Shown: piece by piece, positions 11,721 through 24,183 of the stretch
Numbering within the stretch: the first letter of the stretch is position 1
Layout of the letters: each line of letters opens with the position of its first letter
From: Piper betle
Lineage: Eukaryota > Streptophyta > Magnoliopsida > Piperales > Piperaceae
Assembly (NCBI GenBank): GCA_033002965.1
Contig: JAURVB010003594.1
Span: 62,001 to 126,000 of the forward strand
DNA: 64,000 nucleotides
Reading direction: 5' to 3'
Notes under the pieces: model-generated
Database searches by the model: none
The model's input: the letters and a program-made list of their open reading frames with translations, nothing else
What the model was told of the DNA's origin: nothing
Position numbers and translations under genes: made by a program

Positions 11721-13919
11721 CATGTTGATATTCAATTTGGTAAGATTTTTTTTAACTATCCTATTATTGTAATTTTTGGATATAGCCATAGACATGCCAC
11801 ATGACATGTTAGAAATTTCTGCAGATATCATACTTGCATAAATATCGACTTTCACATTTTTTGTTTGGACAGTTTTCTACAATTAATTTAGTTGGATGTA
11901 AACTAGCAAGCCCTTGTTATTTTGATCCAACAAGTACCCTAAGTTAAAAAAAAATTCACAAAATTACATAGTTGATAAGGAGATATCGAAATCATAGTTT
12001 TGACACATTGGATAAATCAAATATTAACTGAAATATTTATTATTCAATATATCAATTGATATAAAAAGGCAATTACATTTGTATACTTTATATGTTTTCC
12101 TAAATTGGGATGTAATTAAATGTTATAATAATTTTTAAAGTATTTATAATATTTCTTCAACTTCAGAGTCAATTGAAAGATAATTTTAGATTTAGAATTG
12201 AGCTTTAAAACTATAGTAAAAATTTTAAATATTTAGACAAAATCGTATAATTTTAAAACTTTTTTGACTCCAAAAAATTTTGTCATTTCATGACTTCACG
12301 AGATATTCAATACTCTATAAATGACACTCTCTTAAATAATTTTATGATTGGTTACCTAAATTAAGTAAAAAAGATATTCAAATATATTATTTTTAATTTA
12401 GTTTTGTTAAATCAATACTTAAAATAACACAAATTATATATTTATTAATTTCCAGTGTTATGATGAATAATATATATAATAATTTCATATATCTACTTGA
12501 TTTGGAGTGAGCGCATTTTAACCGTTGAATTAAATTAAAATGACCTGGCTCAAGTGTAAATTAATAAACCTAAATTATTCATTCAAAATGATTAATATAA
12601 ATTGAGGATTTATAGACATACTCCCACCAATATAATGAATCTTATCTCGGTATGCATTAAATGGGAGACTGATTTGGGAATCTTACAATCTATGTAATTT
12701 AGAAAATTCAACCTTCAAAATTCTTTTCTTTAACCCATGGGTGTAGACTATCTAAACCAGTTCATCATTGAATACTGGTTTGGATTGGCTTTGACACAAC
12801 AAAAAAATGTGATTTAACGTGTCTAAGTCATTTCTTCAAAGTAGTTAACCAAAGTTGATCATTAACATATCCGCAAAAATATACGAAATCTTATCCTCAA
12901 TAAGTATTCGATACAAGACTAAGTTGAAAAGATATTTTATATTTCCACCCAGCTTGAACTGAGTCAGAATCCTAAATCTTTAAATTATAGACAAAACCCA
13001 CATTACCTTCTATTTTGTGAATACTAGTTTGTATTATTTTGTGTCAAATCAAGCCTTGCTTCTAAAAATCAAGTTTATGGTTCATGTAACTTTACAATGT
13101 GCATCACATCTGCTCAGAAGCCACCGCCCCATATTTAAAGAAGTACGCTCAATCATCTTGACAAGGAAATGTGAGCACAATTTGACAACTTTCTTTCAAA
13201 GATTAAAGGACATACCAAACAAGTTAATTAATAAGTTCAATGTCGGGAGTTAATCTAAATCACCAAAAATCAATTGCCCATAATCAAGTGGGACTAGAAA
13301 ATTGAAGGAAGTGGGAAAGAAGTCAAAATTGAGAATATGTTATTTTCATGCCGACAGAAGAAGTTGAACATCGTAACCAGCTTGGTTCTCACCATAAACA
13401 TGACTATTTGAGTATTGTGGGAAGATTTGTGTGGAGCCAAGAGGTTGTCGGTAGGTTTGAGAAATATATATGAAGTAGATTATAAGTATGTATAGTTGGT
13501 TAACTTTCGAAGGTTGGTGCAACAACGTATTTTGTAGATTTGGTTGGTGGTTTCTTATATATAAAATACCCACAACCTGCTTCCCTTGTTGATCATTTTA
13601 AAGATACATTTTTATAAAAAAATTCTTTACTTGTATTGGATTGAATTATTGTTTAATTTGGTTCTATTCAATTTATTTAAGCTTCAAATTTTATTAATGA
13701 CTCTAAAAAACCCAGAAGCCGCTTCCCCTTGTACATCATTTTGAAGGAAATATTTTTTATATAAAAATAAATTACTTTTATTATATATATTGAGTTAATT
13801 AATTAAAATGACATACAATCTGCTAGGCTATGATACAAAAATCTATGCAAAAACCATGGGCGATAGAAAAGATAGTTTACTAATACAGATCATGCTAGGC
13901 TATCGATGGACTAAGATGT

Positions 13920-14013
13920 ACTATTATTATTATTGAGTTAATTATTATTATATGTATTATTATTATTATTGTTATTGTTGTTGTTATTATTATTATTATT
14001 ATTATTATTTTAT
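13920..14013. repeat. ATT/GTT microsatellite
   Basis: Interrupted runs of ATT with a few GTT units over about 90 bp. Confidence 0.85.
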
Positions 14014-16514
14014 AGTGATTGGATCATATTTAGTTTTATATGTAGGGAATACTTAGACCTAATCTCAATTCTACCCGTTAGTTTAACAAGATAATTATCA
14101 TGAGATGATGAAACAAAAGCAATATAACATGACACATAATTTTTAACGTGAAAATTTTCCTCAAAATAAAGAAAGGAAAACTACGGGGCTATCAGCCTAC
14201 ATCCACCAATCCACTATAATTATAAAAGTACAATTGTAGGATAATTATAAAGAGAATAAAAAACTCTCACAAAGATACAAATCAATAACACCATAAAATG
14301 ATAAATAATATTTGAAACAAGTTTAGAGAATTTGTCGAAGATACCAACAAAAGATCAAATTGAGAAACAAGTGACAATATCAAAATACAACCCAATTTGT
14401 AAACATCCACATTGATAACGGTGGTTTTTCTCAAAATTCCCTTAGGCCTTACTAGAAACCTACTCTCAAATTTGTTAATTTGAATGTCTAAACCACCATG
14501 TAAAGACATGTATTTATGGCAATGTTGATGGAATCTCTAATACACAAAGTTGAAATCTCTATCTTTCAATGCATTCAACCTATCTTCCCCAAAAGTTAAT
14601 CCTTCACTTTCCACGATTTAAACCACCGTTTAACAAGTATGAGGGGGATTTCTAATACCACATTTGATTGATTGTTATATAAGTTAGATTTTATTTGAAC
14701 GGGGGTGAACAATTGGGTTTCATTAATTAATGTACCTAACTATTGACCTATGCTTAGAATTAATTGGTTTATATGATGGCAATTTAGATAATATCGTTTC
14801 GATATAAAAGCTAATCTTTGTCAAAATTTTGGATTAACAAAATTTAGCTAGGATATGTGTTCTTGAAGAAATAAGTATGTAGTTAGCCAGCTTGTAGATT
14901 AGTGTAGGAATGAATTTTGTGGGATGGTTGGTGCATGGTTCATCTATATTTGAGCTGCCCAATACTCATAATTAGTTAATGTACATCCTCTTGCCCATCA
15001 TTTTTTGACTAATTAATATTCTTAACCAGCATTAATGCTTGCATTAATTTGAATAATGAGGTTTGATTTATTATCATTGAGTGTGGACTTTGGGTGCCAC
15101 TTATTTAAGAAGGGCACACTCAATTAGAGTAATGAGCATTGGGGATGAATATGTCGATCAACCAATATCTTAATGTTTGTCACGAACTTTATTTTTATTT
15201 TTTAAACAAAAGTTGTAAAAAAGTTAAACATCATCATGTGTTTAATTTTAATCTGTGTGATTATATTGTGACAAAGAAAAATTGATTGTAATTCCACACT
15301 GTTCTCTTTTTGACTTGTCATAATTCGGTAAGTGTTCCTTTTATTTTGCAATTTTAATTACCTTTCATTTTTATGAAAATATTAGTTAATTATAACATCT
15401 AACATTGAACAAAAAAAAGACTTTTCTCCACCCCTAATAAAAAACTACAAAAAAAATGTTATTTAGAACCGTGGTGTGAAAGGATCTAATATAATTTATA
15501 TATTTATAGGTAAATATGTATTAATTTTTTTACTTTTCTCTATGCCTAAAATTGTGGAAAAACTGTTCGCTACTTTTGATCTCCATTGTTTTCCTAATGT
15601 ATTTTTAAGTTTATTGTACTACAGAGTAAGTATAATTTTTTTGTAATGTAAACATCTAATCCAATATCGGACAATCTTTGAAATATTCAATCCAACGAGG
15701 AGTAATACTATATATATGAAATCTAATTCAACTAAGAATATACTTTTATTTTGAATAAGGCTTCAATAACTTAACCAGAATCATTAGTAAAATAGAATTA
15801 GATTTTACAATAAAAAATGTTTATATAATATAATTAAAAGGTTCAAATTTTAAATAATCGCGCATGACACATGTAAGCCACTAATAATTGTTACAAAGTA
15901 GAAGTTGACTTAAATACAAATTTGAATATTTCATACATGGAAATGAAATGGAGGCACATAGTGCCCTTGCATCTTGAATTTCAAATATGATAAATAATAA
16001 ATTAAAGATAAATTGTGTTAATAATTAATATGCACTTCATGCCAAACACAATCCAAAAGTGGGGCCAAAATCCCTGAAATTCCTAATTTTAAATATAAAA
16101 CTAACAAAGAAGTCATCTGAAATGTGGACAAATTATTTGGTCAATCAGCTTTTCCTTTGAGTGCGCAGGCAATCCATATTCTAACAATTCATAAACAACA
16201 ATGATTGTCTAAGGTATGCAGTTAATTGTATTTATTTATAGACTTATTACTTAGTTTCTAGCTAGGAGCACTTTAATGAAAAAATAATAATTATTTGTTC
16301 ACCATTAATCATGTGTACTAGCTAGCTAAGCAATAGATTAGCTAGTGTAGGTAATTCTTCATACAGTTGTTTGCCTAAAGTGCTCACTTCTCAATGTTGA
16401 TGACCTTCTAGACTAAAGCATAATTTGGCTCCTCTCGGTAGCAATGCTAATATATATATTATGAGCCCCAATTTCCAGTACTTGTTAGTCAAAACTTCAA
16501 CTGCTCCATATGAT

Positions 16515-16517
<3 letters not shown>

Positions 16518-16574
<57 letters not shown>
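16518..16574. repeat. (AT)n microsatellite, about 57 bp
   Basis: Perfect alternating TA from 16518 to 16574. Confidence 0.95.
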
Positions 16575-16576
<2 letters not shown>

Positions 16577-16814
16577 ATGAAACGTTGTTGTGAAAATTGG
16601 AATTGGTAATTGAATCGTATTTTTAAAAACTTTGAATTGAATTGGATCAAATCGGTTCATGACCTATTTATGCCTTATTTTGATTCGGGAAATTTAATAA
16701 GACTGGATATATGTTTGTGTGAAAATTAGTTTGTCGATGATGATAAAATCAAAATAAAAAATAATTTGGAAGTGGATTTTTTGTCAATTTATATTTGCCT
16801 TTAAAATAAAGTAT

Positions 16815-17019
16815 TTTAAAGCAAGTTTTCTAAATTTCAAACTACTAAATATTATAGATAGGGTGTAAACAAAAGTAATAAAATGACTATAAGCTAAATT
16901 CTCTCATATTTGCCCAGCCTTTATCTATTATATATTTATCAAATATTAAAATAGGCAAACTCTTAAGAATGGCAATTAATGAATCATTTATGAATCAGTC
17001 AAATTGGTGATTCAAAGAG
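16815..17019. repeat. Dispersed repeat R, left part of a split copy
   Basis: Aligns with 11343-11560 of the uninterrupted copy, including TAAATATTATA-ATAGGGTG, TTATCTATTATATA and AATCAGTC...GGTGATTCAAA. The match stops at 17019, where the outer LTR begins, and resumes at 23629. Confidence 0.6.
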
Positions 17020-19305
17020 TATAACACCATAATTTGGGCCGAAAGAATAGACCAAATTGTGATATTATAATTTAGAAACTACTCGTTAGGCTATCGGGTA
17101 TAAAATTTACGGAAATGGATGTCAACCCTCCGTAGAGGCTTAAGATGGACATCAAGCTTATTTTTCATAGAATGCATGCAATGTTCATACTACAAAGATG
17201 GTTCTTAGACTTAAAGCAATCATATATGACCACCCCTAGTTGTAAGAGAGGCAAAACCTCCCCTATAACTATTATCGGTGACTTTAAAAATGTGATCATT
17301 GCTCCCAACTATGGAAGAAGCACACCCCAGGTACAATTTTGAGGTTGCATGCTATTGCGTATATTATATTCTTTCTACTTAGTTCAAGTGATTCACTTAA
17401 GTCTTCTTATTAGTTACATGAAGGTGATGCAAGTATTTAAATGAGGGTTGTAGTTAACTATCCCACATACCCTACGTGAGCAATAATCAAAGCGTTAGAG
17501 AAATTACACAGCATCATTGAGTATCAAGGCATCAAACTCTAATATCTGAACTTCACATGGCTCTTCAAGTGGTGTGAACCATAAGCTCATTAATCTAATA
17601 CACAAATAGTTGTAGTTAAATACGTTTCATGTACCTGACTTAGCTACTCGTCATGTTCTAGGACTCTGAGGCTTATATACCCTACAGACGATGGTTAGCT
17701 TTGCTTGAAAGTATTGTAGCTCCAAGGTACAAATATAATAATATAAGGATAAAACATGCTAGCACAACCATCATCGCATACGTTCGAATCATACAAGGTT
17801 CACAAAGTTAGGGCATATGCTCCTTATATAGTCATCCACAAAATACATGGTCCAAAACACACAACATAACACAAGCCCCCACCACCACTACTACTGAGCC
17901 ACTTAATCCATGCTCCTAGACTGGCCAACGCTAGGGAACCTCACCTACATATAATAGAAAACTGTGTTAGTAATCAAATAAATTTTATTACCGGTTTGAA
18001 TAATTACCGATAAAATAGCAAGCTGGCAAGTAGATATTCCATTACCCACGGAAACTTAGAAAACTTCAAAATTGCCTCACACTGGGCAGTAAGCATGCTC
18101 ACTTAAATGAGTGTCGGCGCACTCGCATGACTAATATTCTAATTCATACATATAACACTTACGCCATCACATCCTTTATATTGCATCTGCCACGGTATTC
18201 GAGTGGAAAAAAAATTGTTAAGTTAGTGCCACAAATTCTAGAAATGTGTTACGTTACGCAGTATCCTCAAACTCCGCACTACCTCAGGGTTTGAAGGAGT
18301 ACTAGTGTGGTCCATACATCCCATATATATTTTTACTTGTAAAAGCCATAAGCCCTAATATTTATATACATAGGCTTGGGAGAGGATTTAATACTTAGTT
18401 TCTTGATCTTATCTTTTGAAAACCATCAAGGGGTCTCAACCTTGAACTTTTATTAAACATGTGTAGAAAACATGGCTAAATAACCTAAAATCGGCAGGAT
18501 CTAATAAAATGGCACTGATGCTGTCCTACGTCCAAAACGTGGTTAAACTTTACATGCAGGGAGTCAAGTAGAGATGAAGCAAGAGAGAATACTAAGGACT
18601 TGGATGAGTAGAGCTTCATATTCTAGTTGGTGAGCTCACCCACAGTACTGAGCACGGAGATAGAAGCGAATAAGAATCTGGTCACATTGGCATGCAAAAT
18701 GAAGCAAAGCCTTCATATAAGCTCAACACTTAAACATCATTTAATTATTTTAATTGGGTCCTAAGTGAAGAGTTAAACTTTATTAGGTAACTTAATTAAG
18801 GTTTTGGTTTCGTGTTTACATAGTGAGCTTTAATCAATTATAGGGTTTTAATCGAATGGGTTTACTGGACGATTTTTCAAAAATGCCTAATAATGTCCAA
18901 ATTGGCTGAAATTTGGATAGGTGAGCCCTGAAACTCTAAGGTTCATAGATAAATTCTACCATAGCTAGACCATTGGCCAATAAAGGGGAACAATACCTAT
19001 TAAGTTTGGCCCTAAGGTGCTAAAATAGTGTTTCTGGGCCGCACACCAATTTTATAATGATTTGTTTATAGGCTAGAGGATTCCAAATAGTCTTGGGTCA
19101 ATGGGCCTAGTTAGCTAACACACAGAGCTTGAGCCCAGTAAGATTTAGGCATAATTTACTGTTTAAATGGGCTAAGTGGACTTTATAAATTGGATCACTA
19201 GATGGGCTATTTATGGAGCTATCTAGACCCTAACAACTTGGAAATTCACAAATAAAATTAGAAACCTACCTAAATGACTCCAAAATTGGTCATGGTGCTA
19301 CGAGA

Positions 19306-19310
19306 CATAG
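19306..19310. repeat. Left target-site duplication CATAG
   Basis: The five bases immediately before the LTR terminus; identical to 22121-22125. Confidence 0.85.
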
Positions 19311-22120
19311 TGTAACACCCCGTTTCGGCTCACCCGTGAACCGACCCGGAAATGTCACCGGCGACCGAACCGTTCGCTAATCTACTAGATTCGGTTAAGC
19401 CGACCAGGATCTACTCTCGGCGTTTCAAGATGGAGATGCAAATGTGAAATGCATGAATGGGAACAATTGGGTTCTAACGTAGTCCTACATGCATGCTATG
19501 ACGTGCAAGCAAAGACAAGACAAAAATAATAAATGAGAAACCAAAAGAAAATATATACTATTTTATGAAAATACGGTAACACATAATAATCTACCATGAC
19601 ATACAATCATTATCTCATTCATTTTTACCTGAGCCGAGTCTGAACTCCAAGGCTCCCTACTCATTCATATTTATCAGTTCATTTCATAACAAGTAATTCA
19701 CTCAAGCAAACACATCAAAATTATCATTCACGTAGCAATAACACACCATCATTATACATTACACGCGGCAGGTACATGTGTGCGCGGTTCCGTGCTGCTC
19801 CTCCGCAGTCCCGACAGCTTTCATCGCTCGCATTCCTCACCTACATATATATAGAAAAACCGTCAGTAACGAGTGTTACCGGCCCGGAAAATAACTAATA
19901 TCAATCTGGCACAGGAGAGCAAACTCTCCTGTTGAATGAAAACCATATACTTCCTCAAGAACTCTCATCAGGGCACATACGGGAGCCGTCGCCCTCGGGT
20001 CGACAGCGTCCCCCTATCTTTCACATTCTCATGCCTCGGCCATTTCTCTATTGCTTCTCGCGTCAAATCTCATTCCTTTCCGCCCTCTGCACCTTCCATA
20101 TTACTCCTGGCCTTGAGCACGAAGGCCGAGTACTCTCAGGCAGTCGCCTTCAGTACCCTTTGAAACCACAAGTCTAGACATGCGCTGCAATGCAGTACCC
20201 GTGAACCTCCACACTTCTCCGGGTTTGAGGAACTCAAAGGTGGAGTTGTCAGGATCCCTCGGGAATGAAACGGCCCGCACACCATTCCAGAGCCCACTGT
20301 CGACACACACGTGCCCGCTCGCGTAGCACGGTAGTCGGATTTCCCTCATTCAGTCTCTCACAAAAACACGAAAACTATACATATATATAGGTCTGGGTTG
20401 GGATTTATACAATAGGCCCGAAGGCAACGTGAGCTGGATCTGAAGTTCGAAAACAAACTCGAGGGATCTCATCCTCGAGGGTTATTAATCCGGAAAATCG
20501 TTGGCTAAATGGCCCGAGTTAAGTGGGATTCGATAAAACGCCACTTAACTCGTCCTGCACATAATAAATCAAATACACAAGAGAGTAGCGTAAATCAGAG
20601 AACGAGTCCTAAACGGACCTGGTAGAAGCTCCAAACGGGTCCACGCGCCTAGGCGGCGAGCTCCTACACCGTACCTACACAATCAAGCTAAAAACTAACG
20701 CCCGCATGATGAATCACACATCCTATAGCATGCACACACAATCAACACAATCACGCATCAATCAACACACATCAACCTATATCAATTCTAGCAACTCTAC
20801 TTAGGCTAGTTTGCATTAGATCATGATCATTACCTAATTACCCTAATTAGTTTCTTAGCCTCCATTTTTAACACCACTTAATCAAACAAATTTCAGATTT
20901 TATCCTTAATCAAATCTATATTTATATACATTATTATAACACGCAATTCACCAATCCTAGCATGCAATTCTAATAATCAATACTTTCAAATAATTAAGTT
21001 AAAATAAATTATACCTCGCGTCGTCGAAAATCGGCGACGGCTAGGGTTTCCGTTTCGCGGCTCGAAACTCGAATTCGGCACCTAGCGGCGTCCGAAGTCC
21101 GATCAGATTGGACTGGGTGCGTTCGGCTGATGATCCGGCGAATTTCCCACGAATCCAATTTTCCGGCGATTTCGGCGGTTTTCCGGCGAGTGTCGGACGG
21201 TTTTCCGGCCATGATTCGGGACGGGGCAATCAGGGGGTCTATCGGCACCAGCTCGACGAGCTCGGTCCAATGGTGGTGTCAAACAGGGTAGCCGAGGCGG
21301 CGATGGCCGTCGACAGCGGCGGCCGCGTGCTCCGATCGGGGCTCCGGCTGGCCTCGACGGCGCTCGGGATGGTGGGGGAAATGTCGGCAACGGCGAGAGG
21401 GTGGTCGTTGAGGCCACAGCGGCGGTGGCGTGGCCCGGACGGCGGCAAATCGATGGGCAGAGCGTCGCGGTTCGCGGGCTGGTTCTGGCGTCGTGGCGAG
21501 GTGGTGGCGGCCGGGGCTGTTCGGGGTGGCACGGTGACGACAAGGCAAGGCGGGGCGGAGTCGATCAGCGGCAGCACGGCGTCGGCGGCGGCGGCGGCAG
21601 TGCACGGCAGTGACGGCGGCAAGGGTTTGGGGTGAGGAAGGGTCGGGAGGGAGAAGAAGTGTTCTCAATGGCAAACTCGTAATTTAGTATTGACTCGATT
21701 CCGACTCGAGTCAAAATAATAACTAGTTCGTAATAAATTCTAAAAAAATTCTAGAAAAATATGGAAAAATTACATAAAATAAAACAAACACAACAACATC
21801 CAAATGGCATGCTCTATAACTAATAACCCACCCGAATATAATCAAACGCGTCCTAATGCGTTATTCGGCCTAAAATTATTTCTACGATCAAACATATAAA
21901 AGAAAAAAATACTGCATACTTTTACATATTCTGATAACTCATTTCTCACCATATTTTTTATGTTATCATCATATATTCAAGTACACCTAACTCTCATCGC
22001 TCAGAACTCACAGCTGGTCTCGACTCAGCACGCGGTTCATGAAACTGACTCGACTCGAACCAACGGTTGAACCGACTGGTTCGGTAACGTAAAACTCTGA
22101 CTCGAGTCACGGGTTTTACA
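19311..22120 (-). mobile_element. Young solo LTR with perfect 5-bp target duplication (copy A)
   Basis: Begins TGTAACACCCCG and ends ACGGGTTTTACA, so it has TG...CA ends with short inverted termini. It is flanked by the identical 5-mer CATAG at 19306-19310 and 22121-22125, the standard duplication left by LTR retrotransposon integrase. Length is 2810 bp. There is no internal gag-pol, primer-binding site or second LTR, so it is a recombined solo LTR. The minus-strand reading has TGTATAAATCCC near 20411 as a likely TATA box, which sets the orientation. A CpG-rich block lies at 21010-21640. Long LTRs with these ends are typical of Tekay/Del-type Ty3 chromoviruses; that assignment is inference. 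Confidence 0.87.
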
Positions 22121-22125
22121 CATAG
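22121..22125. repeat. Right target-site duplication CATAG
   Basis: The five bases immediately after the LTR terminus; identical to 19306-19310. Confidence 0.85.
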
Positions 22126-23628
22126 GGTAAGATGTGGACTAAGTTTTACTCAAATCAAAGACCATTGAACTATTTTAAAGTAATTTAAAACGAGAGTAAA
22201 AAAACTAGGGTTTTCACCCTACATCTTTACACTGTCTGTGAAAGTACCTCCAAAATATATCGAGATGATTTTTAACCATTCCCAAAATTTATATATTTAA
22301 ATTAAACACTTATTTGATACTAATTTTTACCTAATTTTATTAGATTAAAATTGGTGGCTTAACATATAGCACAATCAAAGATCATGCTCATAGTCACAAA
22401 CAATACAGCAAACATCGGGAGTACTTAGTGGTGATGTTTATTATTATTTCATGGTTGTATTAGGCTAAAAAATATACCACTAGCTACTAACATCACCATG
22501 AACAAAATGGCATATTGTGCATCAACTAATCCTATAAGTTCAGAGAGTAAAAATTGGAGAAAGAGCGCATATGTCACTGTAACAGTGAAAGTTTCCACAT
22601 TTCCTCACATTTTACCCTCATACATGCAAATTCTAAGGCATGGAAGGTAAAACTCCCAAAGAAAAAGTTGTAGATTACATGTTATGAGTGCAAAAAAATA
22701 ATAATCGTGTAAATGTAACATCAGAGTGCCAATATATGATTTTTATACCGAAACAGTACAGATTAGTGACCTATGTACATTATAAAAAGCATATCTATTT
22801 ATTTACATGGCCAAATAAGATACATAAGCATTCAAAATGCTCCTAACATAATATTTACATGCTAAAAATATTATAAAAATTAAATCACACAAATTGCAAG
22901 TGATACACATCAAAGAACGAACAACATAGGCAACACAAACCCGAAACTAGTGAGGGAAGACCAAGGGGAGGTCTTTTGAGACATCTAACCTCAATGCCTA
23001 CCACCCTCACAGGCTAGAAAGGTGGAGGAGTGTTTGGTGCTCCAAAGAGGAAGAAGAAGGTCAGAAAGAGCAAAAGAAGGTCGTTGGAGGTGAGGTGAGA
23101 TGGAGAAATGGTGAAAATATGAGGGAAGAGATGAGTTTTATAAAAAAGGTAGTTGGTTTAGGGATATCATAAGTATGGTTGTTATACCTAAAGAAGTATA
23201 AGTTGGATTAGATAAAGAGGTATGAGTTGGGTTAGCAAAGAGGTATGAGTTGGGTTGGCCCAAAACCCAAAAATTTAGGGTTTTTACCTTAAAGTATCGG
23301 GTCAACCTCGAGAATTGTACTATATGTCCCAAAAGGGGATTAGGATTGTCCAAAAAGGTTATCAAATACACGACAAACATACAAAATACACACGAAGGAC
23401 ACGGTCGTAGTATTTAAGTATATACGACTTGATTAGATCAAACATGAAAAAGTCGGGTCTGTAACATCTAAACCAGTATACCGAATGCCAATGGAGGCTA
23501 ATAGCTGGAGTAAACATATATCTTATCATACATGAACCACTATAAGAAGGGTCGGACTTTTACTAACATGATTCGGGTAATAACCGACCCGACAATAAAA
23601 CCCTCGGGCGGACGACCCGGGTTTTACA

Positions 23629-23765
23629 AAACCAATTCTAGCATGTCAATTTAAATATGCTTTTTGACTCAGATTTTAATTGAGACAAGTTGAATTAACG
23701 GAATCAAATTGTTTTATATTGATTCTCTACAACAATGATATGAAGTAAAATGTATAAATCATTTT
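23629..23765. repeat. Dispersed repeat R, right part of the split copy
   Basis: Continues the alignment with the uninterrupted copy from 11563 (AAACCAATTCTAGC against AAACCGATTTTAGC), then TTTAAATATG and a shared CTACAACAATG block. Confidence 0.6.
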
Positions 23766-23799
23766 TATTTAAAAAATTCATTCACCTTATAAGAAAAAC

Positions 23800-24060
23800 A
23801 AGACTTTGCACTAACTAATCAAATATGCGTTTTTGTCACGGGAATCCTGTGATAAAAACTTGAAATTCCATGACAAAAAATAATTTTGTCACAGGATTTG
23901 CAATACAATAAGGCACGTTACTCAAAGCATCAAATCAAAGCATTTTGTCATTGTTGCCTGGGATAATTTTGTGCGAAAAAACTTCCCACGAAAAAATTAC
24001 ATCCGTTGACATAATTAATAATTAAAATAAATAAAATTCGTTTACCGTTGACTTTAATTG
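23800..24060. other. Short inverted GTCAC/GTGAC-rich segment of unknown origin
   Basis: Contains alternating direct and inverted motifs (TTTTGTCACGGG, CCTGTGATAAAAAC, CCATGACAAAAA, TTTTGTCACAGG), a layout seen in subterminal regions of CACTA-type DNA transposons. Terminal CACTA sequences are not present, so the class is only a guess. Confidence 0.3.
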
Positions 24061-24183
24061 ACCGTTGCAAATTATAATATAAATAATATTATATAGAAGG
24101 TACCGATACAATTGCGATGTTCTAGCAATAAAAACAATTTTTTTGGCAAATTATTAAATCTAATATATGAGCTGTATAGGTAA

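Larger units (their letters stand above)
11721..16814. other. AT-rich intergenic DNA with simple repeats
   Basis: No gene is recognised. It holds a short duplication (13567-13603 and 13709-13745, CCGCTTCCC-TTGT core), an ATT microsatellite at 13920-14013 and a long AT run at 16518-16574. A minus-strand open frame at 13346-13573 ends in HVYGENQAGYDVQLLLSA and looks protein-like, but I cannot assign it. Confidence 0.5.
17020..23628 (-). mobile_element. Old solo LTR (outer), split by a younger solo LTR
   Basis: The left edge reads TATAACACC (degraded TGTAACACC) and the right edge GGGTTTTACA, the same termini as the inner LTR. Internal landmarks match the inner family: CCTCACCTACATAT near 17939, a TATATACATAGGCTTGGG segment near 18363, and a dinucleotide-rich regulatory part. 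Removing the inner insertion leaves about 3.8 kb. The flanks on both sides join into dispersed repeat R, so this is an insertion and not a block of unrelated DNA. No gag or pol is present, hence a solo LTR. Orientation is inferred from the family. CpG content is low outside the inner element, fitting an older age. A clear target duplication is not visible (AAGAG versus AAACC). Confidence 0.6.

Noticed and set aside
21103..21674. Open frames of 127-175 codons on both strands
   Set aside because: Same GC artefact in the CpG-rich block of LTR copy A; low-complexity products and no start or splice context.
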